14,081 bases of DNA from CAZNQW01 sp964575225 (GTDB taxonomy: Bacteria; Chloroflexota; Anaerolineae; JAAYZQ01), in the NCBI GenBank assembly GCA_964575225.1, contig CAZNQW010000093.1, positions 1-14,081 on the forward strand, read 5' to 3'. Below, in pieces: positions 6,847 through 12,039 of the stretch. The notes beneath the pieces were generated by a model. The model was not told the origin of the DNA and ran no database searches. It worked only from the letters and a program-made list of their open reading frames with translations. Within the stretch, counting starts at the first letter, position 1, and every line of letters begins with the position of its first letter. The position numbers and the translations under genes were made by a program.

Positions 6847-7542
6847 ATGAAAAAGTTTGCAACGATTGCTACATGTGTACTGGTGATGATGATCCTCTTG
6901 CTGGGTTTGACCAGCTGTGAGAGAAAGGCCCCATCTCGCGAAGGGGAGATCCCCGAAGGTGAGAATACGGCACAGCCGGGTGCAGCCCAGGAAACGCCGG
7001 TGGCGGGCGAAACTGTGGTCTCTGCCGTGACGTCCTCGCCCCTGGGAACCCCGGTGGGCGGAGAGGCGCAACCGACTTCGGTGGCAGGCTCCACCACGAC
7101 AGAGCCCGTGTCGCCCCCCGCCACAGCCGCGCCCGGCGAGCCCACTGCGGCGCCAGCCGCCGCCGAACCCACGGCGGCCCCCCCTGCCCAGACGGAAACC
7201 GGAGACTCGGATTTCGTTTGGTACACTGTACAATCGGGCGACACCCTCAACTCCATTGCCCAGAAATACGGTGTGACCTGGTCGGCCATTGCCGACGCCA
7301 ACGACCTGACCAATCCCAGCCAGATTACCACAGGGCAAAAGCTCAAGATCCCGACCTCCGACGCTCCTTCGGCAGGGAGCACGTCGGGATGTCGGTATAA
7401 CCACAAGGTCAAAGCGGGTGAGTGGGTGTGGCAGATCGCCCGCCAGTATGGTGTATCGCCGTATGACATTTTGTCTGCCAACAACCTGACCATCCAGACG
7501 GCCAACACGATCCATCCTGGGAAGGTGCTCTGCATTCCCTAG
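6847..7542 (+). CDS. Secreted lipoprotein with two LysM domains
   Basis: A 231-residue protein with a lipoprotein signal peptide: a MKK n-region, a hydrophobic core about 7-20 and the lipobox LTSC with Cys24 as the lipidation site. Residues about 25-120 form a low-complexity linker rich in Pro, Thr, Ala and Glu. Two LysM modules follow, at about 126-169 (YTVQSGDTLNSIAQKYGV...TGQKLKIP) and 186-231 (HKVKAGEWVWQIARQYGV...HPGKVLCIP). LysM modules bind N-acetylglucosamine-containing glycans, usually peptidoglycan, so the protein is probably tethered to the membrane and reaches the wall. There is no catalytic domain, so it is not itself a hydrolase unless it acts with a partner. Cys182 and Cys229 flank the second LysM module and could form a disulfide. 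The gene has its own promoter and its neighbours are unrelated in function. Confidence 0.9.
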   Translation: MKKFATIATCVLVMMILLLGLTSCERKAPSREGEIPEGENTAQPGAAQETPVAGETVVSAVTSSPLGTPVGGEAQPTSVAGSTTTEPVSPPATAAPGEPTAAPAAAEPTAAPPAQTETGDSDFVWYTVQSGDTLNSIAQKYGVTWSAIADANDLTNPSQITTGQKLKIPTSDAPSAGSTSGCRYNHKVKAGEWVWQIARQYGVSPYDILSANNLTIQTANTIHPGKVLCIP

Positions 7543-7768
7543 ATGCAGCCGATTCCCTCGAATTGAATAATAGGTGTCAAGTGCATGGACGAGCTGGTCC
7601 TTGTCCGCCGCAGTAGTGTCGTGAATGCGGCGGGCGAGGTTCTGGCTTGTCCAGGCCCATTTTAGGGGAGGTAGTACTTGAAAGGGGGTGAGTTCAAGGG
7701 AAAAAACGTGTTTTCGTAAGGAAAAGTTGATTGGTGGCAATAACATTCTAGTGTTAGGAGGAGAGACA
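7543..7768 (+). other. Spacer between the LysM and peptide-binding lipoprotein genes
   Basis: This 226-nt stretch has no convincing gene or terminator. Two inverted repeats are visible: CCGCCGC (7605-7611) with GCGGCGG (7627-7633), and the short palindrome AAAAC-GT-GTTTT (7703-7714), which resembles the symmetric A/T-arm operators of LacI-family regulators. A TTGAAA at 7678-7683 has no good -10 partner. The promoter of the binding-protein gene should lie here but I could not fix it. Confidence 0.35.
7756..7763 (+). promoter_or_regulatory. Ribosome-binding site of the peptide-binding lipoprotein
   Basis: AGGAGGAG ends 5 nt before ATG 7769. It picks this start over the ATG at 7688, which would bury the lipoprotein signal 27 residues inside the protein. 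Confidence 0.7.
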
Positions 7769-9556
7769 ATGTTCGGTAAAAAGTTAGCCATGTTGGTTGC
7801 CTTGGTCATGATCGCGACGCTGGCGTTGGCGGCCTGTGGGGCCACGCCCGAACCGGTCATCATCAAGGAAACCAGTATTGTTATCGAGACCGTGGTGGTA
7901 GAAAAGGAAGGCGAGACCGTCATTGAAGAGGTCACCAGCATCGTTGAGGTGGAGAAGGAAGTGTTGGTCACTGCCACGCCCGAGCCCGCACCTCAGAGGG
8001 GAGACATTTCGGCCCTTGACGGTCTGTGGTACCCGCTGGCCACCGAGCCGCCCACGCTGGACTTTCAGGTGGGCACCGATACCACCTCGCACCTGGTGGT
8101 CCACAACATCCTGGACGGCCTGTTCGAGTATCGTGGCGATGGCTCCATCGAGCCCTCCGGAGCCGTTGACTATACCGTCAATGAGGATGGAACGATCTTT
8201 ACCGTCAACCTGCGCCCCGAGCATGTGTGGGCCGATGGCGTGCCGATGGTGGCCCAGCACTATGTCGACGGCGTGATCCGCATGTTGGACCCGGCGACGG
8301 CAGCCGAGTATGCCTGGCTGCTGCACGACGTCCTCAAGAATGCCGCGGCCTTTAACACCGGCGAGATCACCGATCCCGCGCAGGTGGGCATCCGCGCCGT
8401 GGACGACTTGACCCTGGAACTCGAGCTGGAAGGCCCCCGGTCGTTCTTTGAGACGATCCTGCCCTTCTCGGTCTTTTATCCGGTCCGCCTGGACTTGATC
8501 GAGCAGTACGGCGATCAGTGGACCGAGGCGGGTAACCTGGTCGGCGCCGGAGCCTACAACCTGGAATCGTGGGAGCACGAGGCCGAGTTGGTCCTGGTCA
8601 AGAACCCCACCTACTGGGATGCCGACAACGTCACCATCGAAAAGATCACCATGCCCATTATCGCCGAGCAGGCCACCTGCATGGCCCTCTATGAGAACAA
8701 CGAGATCCACACCAGCAACTGTGGCATTCCCGGCGAAGACATGCCGCGCGTCCTGGAGGACCCCGTTCTGAGCAAGGAACTCAGGGTCCTGCCGCGCCCC
8801 GGCGTCTACTATGTCGGCCTGAATACCCTGTACCCGCCCACCGACAATGTCCTGGTCCGCAAGGCGTTGGCTTCGGCCATCGACCGCCGGACACTGATCG
8901 ACAACGTGATGAATACCCCCTGGAAGTCGCACCTCACCTGCACCACACCGCCTGGCGTTCTGGGCTATCAGGAACCGGGCACCTGTGGATACGACTTTGA
9001 TCCCGAAGCGGCCAAGGCGTACCTGGCCGAAGCCGGCTACCCGGAGGGCGAGGGCTTTCCGGTGGTGAGCCTGTGGTTCAACCGCGGCAACGAGGACCTC
9101 TTCGAAGGCATCCAGGCCATGTGGAGTGAGAACCTGGGGATCAACGTCGAGCTGCGGGTCAACGAGTGGGCCGTCTACCTCGACTATATGGATCAGTGCA
9201 ACAACAGCAAGGAAGAGCTGGCCAAGTGCGAGTTCAACGCCTACCGCATGGGCTGGGTCATGGACTATGGCGACCCCCAGAACCAACTCCAGGTCGTCTT
9301 TGCGCCCAGTTCGACCATGCAGTACACCGGTTGGGAGAACGAGCGCTTTGACGAGTTGATGACGCTGGCCGCTGCCTCGTTCGATGCCGACGAGCGCGAG
9401 GCCCTCTACATGGAGGCCGACAAGATCCTCTGCGAAGAAGAAGTGGCCATCATCCCCATCATGGGCTATGACAACACTATCCTGGTGAAGGATGGCTTGA
9501 CCTTCGAGTACCCGCCCTTTGGCGCAACGGCTTTCAAACACTGGGATCTGCCCTAG
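7769..9556 (+). CDS. Oligopeptide/dipeptide ABC transporter substrate-binding lipoprotein (SBP family 5)
   Basis: A 595-residue protein with a lipoprotein signal peptide (MFGKK, hydrophobic core, lipobox LAAC with Cys23). A Val/Ile/Glu-rich tether (about 30-73) contains two TSIV-type repeats and ends in LVTATPEP. The SBP family 5 fold starts near 80: WYPLATEPPTLDF, HNILDGLFEY, a FTVNLRPEHVWADGVP segment, GAGAYNLESW, NPTYWDADNVTI, LRVLPRPGVYYVGLNT, VRKALASAIDR. These are hallmarks of OppA/DppA-like binding proteins that capture peptides outside the membrane and hand them to the permease pair. Besides Cys23 there are seven cysteines, six in three close pairs (304/318, 391/406, 477/487), suggesting disulfides. 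It is the first gene of the importer cluster. Substrate specificity cannot be deduced; family 5 proteins also bind nickel, heme, sugars or opines. Confidence 0.92.
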   Translation: MFGKKLAMLVALVMIATLALAACGATPEPVIIKETSIVIETVVVEKEGETVIEEVTSIVEVEKEVLVTATPEPAPQRGDISALDGLWYPLATEPPTLDFQVGTDTTSHLVVHNILDGLFEYRGDGSIEPSGAVDYTVNEDGTIFTVNLRPEHVWADGVPMVAQHYVDGVIRMLDPATAAEYAWLLHDVLKNAAAFNTGEITDPAQVGIRAVDDLTLELELEGPRSFFETILPFSVFYPVRLDLIEQYGDQWTEAGNLVGAGAYNLESWEHEAELVLVKNPTYWDADNVTIEKITMPIIAEQATCMALYENNEIHTSNCGIPGEDMPRVLEDPVLSKELRVLPRPGVYYVGLNTLYPPTDNVLVRKALASAIDRRTLIDNVMNTPWKSHLTCTTPPGVLGYQEPGTCGYDFDPEAAKAYLAEAGYPEGEGFPVVSLWFNRGNEDLFEGIQAMWSENLGINVELRVNEWAVYLDYMDQCNNSKEELAKCEFNAYRMGWVMDYGDPQNQLQVVFAPSSTMQYTGWENERFDELMTLAAASFDADEREALYMEADKILCEEEVAIIPIMGYDNTILVKDGLTFEYPPFGATAFKHWDLP

Positions 9557-9571
9557 CTTTTGATCGTATCC

Positions 9572-9611
9572 AGGAGCTATGCGGTTCTCGCGAGAGAGCT
9601 GCATAGCTCCT
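9572..9611 (+). other. Long perfect hairpin just after the binding-protein gene
   Basis: AGGAGCTATGC (9572-9582) pairs perfectly with GCATAGCTCCT (9601-9611). The 18-nt loop contains the self-complementary TCTCGCGAGA (9586-9595). It starts 15 nt after the stop codon. There is no T-run, so it is more likely an mRNA 3'-end stabiliser, or a Rho-independent-like structure without the U-tract, than a classical terminator. Confidence 0.65.
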
Positions 9612-9663
9612 CTGAGGCTGTTGCACAGTTGGCCAAGAGGGTGCGTGGCAGAGGATGGATGCT

Positions 9664-9713
9664 GCCTGCGGGTACGCAGGCGCTCATGCGCGAGAGTACT
9701 CGCGGCGGGCATG
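9664..9713 (+). repeat. Two adjacent small hairpins
   Basis: GCCTGCG (9664-9670) pairs with CGCAGGC (9675-9681) around a GGTA loop. CGCGAG (9689-9694) pairs with CTCGCG (9699-9704) around an AGTA loop, and outside it CATG (9685-9688) can pair with CATG (9710-9713) across a bulge. Tandem small GC-rich palindromes after a stop codon are typical of extragenic palindromic elements. Confidence 0.5.
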
Positions 9714-9733
9714 ACGATGGGTCGATTGACAAA

Positions 9734-9764
9734 CGTCACCTCCGCGTAAGCGGGGGTCCATCTC
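9734..9764 (+). repeat. REP-like extragenic palindrome
   Basis: ACCTCCGC (9738-9745) pairs with GCGGGGGT (9750-9757), one wobble, around a GTAA (GNRA) tetraloop. The flanks GTC before it and CCATC after it resemble, from memory, the widespread GTCATTCCCGCG-AAAG-CGGGAATCC class of dispersed palindromes found in many bacterial genomes. No second copy exists in this window to prove that it is dispersed. Confidence 0.5.
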
Positions 9765-9808
9765 TTTCGAGGTGTGCCAGGGGACCGTGCAACCCGTAAT
9801 AGCTCCTC

Positions 9809-9837
9809 TTGCCATGTTCCGCACCTCATGATACAAT
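9809..9837 (+). promoter_or_regulatory. Extended -10 promoter upstream of the permease genes
   Basis: TTGCCA (9809-9814), a 17-nt spacer, then TACAAT (9832-9837) preceded by TGA (9829-9831), an extended -10 element. Transcription would start near 9844, leaving a leader of about 158 nt before ATG 10002. This gives the membrane components a promoter separate from that of the binding protein. Confidence 0.72.
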
Positions 9838-9864
9838 GGGCGGGATTTTTGGCACTCTGGACCT

Positions 9865-9911
9865 GACGAGGTGGGCCTGGTTTTCTGCCCGTTATCCAGG
9901 TGAGGCTCGTC
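9865..9911 (+). other. Leader hairpin 1 of the permease operon
   Basis: GACGAG (9865-9870) pairs with CTCGTC (9906-9911). After a symmetric 5x5 internal loop, CCTGG (9876-9880) pairs with CCAGG (9896-9900) around a 15-nt loop containing TGCCCG. It lies within the deduced 5' leader. Confidence 0.5.
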
Positions 9912-9914
9912 CCG

Positions 9915-9958
9915 GGGTTTGCCGGGCGCCTTGGTGGATAGGCGCTGCCGGCAAGCCC
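9915..9958 (+). other. Leader hairpin 2 of the permease operon (17 bp)
   Basis: GGGTTTGCCGG (9915-9925) pairs with CCGGCAAGCCC (9948-9958) with one G-U, then GCGCCT (9926-9931) pairs with AGGCGC (9940-9945). Two unpaired bases (TG, 9946-9947) and an 8-nt loop TGGTGGAT remain. This is the most stable inverted repeat in the window. It ends 43 nt before the permease start and has no U-run. In addition TGGGCGGG (9837-9844) is the exact complement of CCCGCCCA (9956-9963), which could close or compete with the element. Confidence 0.62.
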
Positions 9959-9989
9959 GCCCAAGACCTTGGCATCTCTACCACTCGTT

Positions 9990-9996
9990 GGAGAGG
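9990..9996 (+). promoter_or_regulatory. Ribosome-binding site of the first permease
   Basis: GGAGAGG lies 5 nt before ATG 10002 and selects it over the in-frame ATG at 9969. The resulting N-terminus, MTAYIFRRF, is typical of DppB/OppB proteins. Confidence 0.68.
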
Positions 9997-10001
9997 ATGA
10001 A

Positions 10002-11009
10002 ATGACGGCTTATATTTTTCGGCGGTTTATATGGATGGCGCCGGTGCTGTTGCTGGTCACTGTGGTGACCTTTGGCGCCATGAAGATGGTGCCTGGCGGC
10101 CCATTTAGCTCCGACGGGCGGCCCATGTCGCCCGAGATCCGGGCCAACTTTGAGGCCCGTTACCACCTCGATGAACCGGTCTGGAAGCAGTACATCCGCT
10201 ACATGATCGGCGATTTTGTGGACACGGGCCGGTTTGAGGATTGGGGCGGCCTGCTGGGCGGCGATCTGGGTCCCTCTTATAAATATCGCGGGCGAACCAT
10301 CAACAACGTGCTGTTCGACGGCGGTCTGGTCAAGGCAGCCGTTTCCGTGTCGGGCCAGTTGGGCTTGTTGGCGACCATAATCGCTGTGGGCATCGGCATT
10401 CCCCTGGGCCTGCTCTCGGCCCTCAAGCAGAACACCTGGATCGACTATTCGGCCATGTTCTTTGCCATGTTGGGCGTGTCGGTCCCCAACTTTGTGGTGG
10501 GCCTGTTGCTGATGCTGCTGATGCTCTGGCTGAATCAGAATGGCCTGCCGGCCCTGCCCCTGGCGCGTTGGGGCACGGCCGACTTTTGGGACTGGTTCAG
10601 CCACATGATCCTGCCGGCCATCGCTCTGGGCACCGGGGGGTCCGCTATTATTGCCCGCCTGACGCGGGCCTCCATGCTGGAAACCATCCGCCAGGACTAT
10701 ATCCGCACGGCGCGGGCCAAGGGGCTCAAAGAGCGGGCCGTGATCGTGGGCCATGCGCTCAAGAACTCGCTGATCCCTGTGACGACGGTGCTGGGGCCGC
10801 TGATGGCTGCCTGGTTGACGGGCTCGTTCATCATCGAGCACGTTTTTTCGGTACCGGGCATCGGACGCTTTTTCGTGACGAGTATCGCCGACCGTGACTA
10901 TACCCTGATCATGGGCACCATTCTGATCTATGCCGTGGTGTTGGTGATCATGAACATCCTGGTGGATATCTCGTACGCCTTTCTAGATCCCCGCATCCGG
11001 TATGATTAG
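10002..11009 (+). CDS. Peptide ABC transporter permease, DppB/OppB type
   Basis: A 335-residue inner-membrane protein of the binding-protein-dependent transport family. An N-terminal membrane helix follows the usual short RRF start (MTAYIFRRFIWMAPVLLLV). An extracytoplasmic segment is seen at about 35-110, with the family's MVPGGPF and YHLDEPVWKQYIRY patterns. A bundle of hydrophobic helices then runs from about 118 to the C-terminus. The EAA loop that docks on the ATPase is clear: DYIRTARAKGLKERAVIVGHALKN followed by SLIPV. The C-terminus (DISYAFLDPRIRYD) is the standard ending of DppB-like permeases. It forms the translocation path with the next gene product. The stop codon is about 10 nt before the second permease start, so the two are tightly coupled. 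The gene symbol is left blank because dipeptide, oligopeptide or other substrates cannot be separated. Confidence 0.94.
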   Translation: MTAYIFRRFIWMAPVLLLVTVVTFGAMKMVPGGPFSSDGRPMSPEIRANFEARYHLDEPVWKQYIRYMIGDFVDTGRFEDWGGLLGGDLGPSYKYRGRTINNVLFDGGLVKAAVSVSGQLGLLATIIAVGIGIPLGLLSALKQNTWIDYSAMFFAMLGVSVPNFVVGLLLMLLMLWLNQNGLPALPLARWGTADFWDWFSHMILPAIALGTGGSAIIARLTRASMLETIRQDYIRTARAKGLKERAVIVGHALKNSLIPVTTVLGPLMAAWLTGSFIIEHVFSVPGIGRFFVTSIADRDYTLIMGTILIYAVVLVIMNILVDISYAFLDPRIRYD

Positions 11010-11018
11010 GGAGAGATG

Positions 11019-12026
11019 ATGACCCAACAGACTCAGCTCGAAGAGCAAAGAGCTCTTGTAAAGGATAGGGCCGTTGCCGCGATTCTGGCGCGCCCGCCGG
11101 AAAGCCTGTGGCGCGATGCCTGGCGACGACTGCTGCGCAACAAGGCCTCGGTGGCCAGTGGAATTTTTATCATCGTCCTCTTGATCTTTGCCGTCTTTGC
11201 CGATGATGCCGTCTATGCCTGGATTCTGGGGCGGCCCGCAGAGCCATTGCTGGCGCCGTACCATTTCGAGACTCCCGATTTCCAGGCCACATTGGCCAGC
11301 CCCAGCCTGGAACGCCCCGCCAGTGGCGGGTTTCCCCACCTCCTGGGCACCGACAAATACGGGCGAGACGTCCTGAGCCGGATCATCTATGGCAGCCGGG
11401 TCTCGCTGGCTGTGGGGGTGTTTGGTTCCCTGGTGATCATGACCTTTGGGCTGTTCTATGGCTCCCTGTCGGGCTTTCTGGGAGGGCGCATCGACTCGCT
11501 GATGATGCGCTTTGTCGATGTGATGTACGCCTTTCCCACCCTGCTGTTTATCATCTTGCTCATGGTGATCCTGGGCTCGACCACCGGTGCGGAAGGCATT
11601 CGAAATCTGGTCTTGGGCATCGGCACGGTGAGCTGGATGGGCATGGCCCGCCTGGTGCGCGGCCAATTTTTGTCCCTTCGAGAAAAAGAGTTTGTCGAAG
11701 CGGCGCGTATGATCGGCACCCAGGATGCCAGCATTATCACCCGTCACCTGCTGCCCAACAGCTTGGGTCCCATTATCGTCTCGGTCACTCTGGGCATTCC
11801 GAGTTTGATCATGACCGAGGCCACCCTGAGCTTTATCGGCCTGGGTGTGCCCCCTCCCTATCCCAGTTGGGGGCAGATGTTGAACGATGGTTGGCGGGCC
11901 ATGCGGGCCGATCCGCATCTGATCATCTACCCTGCGGTGATCCTGTCGATCACCATGCTTACCTTTAACTTTTTGGGAGATGGGCTGCGCGATGCCCTGG
12001 ACCCCAAGATGAAAGGTACGATGTAA
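11019..12026 (+). CDS. Peptide ABC transporter permease, DppC/OppC type
   Basis: A second membrane permease of about 335 residues. It opens with a cytoplasmic stretch, then the N-terminal helix (ASGIFIIVLLIFAVFAD). The DppC/OppC hallmark HLLGTDKYGRDVLSRIIYGS sits before the core. The core shows the EAA loop EFVEAARMIGTQDASIITRH-LLPN, then MTEATLSFIGLGVPPPYPSWG and the C-terminal LGDGLRDALDPKMKG, all diagnostic for this subfamily. Two ATG codons are adjacent (11016 and 11019). The AGGGAG site (11008-11013) is 5 nt from the second and 2 nt from the first, so the second is chosen; the difference is one residue. The extracytoplasmic loop between helix 1 and the hallmark (ILGRPAEPLLAPYHFETPDF) is longer than in the E. 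coli protein. The gene is followed after 13 nt by an unrecognised lipoprotein gene. Confidence 0.94.
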   Translation: MTQQTQLEEQRALVKDRAVAAILARPPESLWRDAWRRLLRNKASVASGIFIIVLLIFAVFADDAVYAWILGRPAEPLLAPYHFETPDFQATLASPSLERPASGGFPHLLGTDKYGRDVLSRIIYGSRVSLAVGVFGSLVIMTFGLFYGSLSGFLGGRIDSLMMRFVDVMYAFPTLLFIILLMVILGSTTGAEGIRNLVLGIGTVSWMGMARLVRGQFLSLREKEFVEAARMIGTQDASIITRHLLPNSLGPIIVSVTLGIPSLIMTEATLSFIGLGVPPPYPSWGQMLNDGWRAMRADPHLIIYPAVILSITMLTFNFLGDGLRDALDPKMKGTM

Positions 12027-12039
12027 CGAGCCTGATCCG

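Larger units (their letters stand above)
9557..10001 (+). other. Hairpin-rich 445-nt spacer between binding-protein and permease genes
   Basis: No gene is supported here. The short open frames at 9560-9799 and 9809-10000 have low-complexity compositions, no ribosome-binding site and overlap strong inverted repeats. In order the spacer holds a perfect 11-bp hairpin, two small hairpins, a REP-like palindrome, an extended -10 promoter, and two large hairpins before the permease start. Each is listed separately. The layout separates high-level expression of the binding protein from the membrane components, as is common in importer operons. Confidence 0.6.

Noticed and set aside
6724..7977. Minus-strand open frame of 417 codons opposite the LysM gene
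   Set aside because: The composition is low-complexity and follows the antisense of the Pro/Thr/Ala linker; it covers the promoter and two unrelated genes.
9560..9799. 79-codon + strand open frame after the binding-protein gene
   Set aside because: It spans three hairpins and the REP-like palindrome and has no start signal. The translation shows no domain or membrane segment.
9880..9960. Signal recognition particle RNA or other known small RNA in the permease leader
   Set aside because: CCAGGTGAGGC vaguely recalls the SRP RNA loop region, but the GGAAGG-x-AGCAGC-type conserved bases are missing and the folding differs.
7784..9964. Very long minus-strand open frame (726 codons) opposite the binding-protein gene
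   Set aside because: It is a by-product of the high third-position GC of the + strand gene. It has no recognisable domain, no ribosome-binding site and runs across the hairpin-rich spacer.
9809..10000. 63-codon + strand open frame before the permease
   Set aside because: It overlaps the promoter and both large leader hairpins, has no ribosome-binding site and no protein-like pattern.
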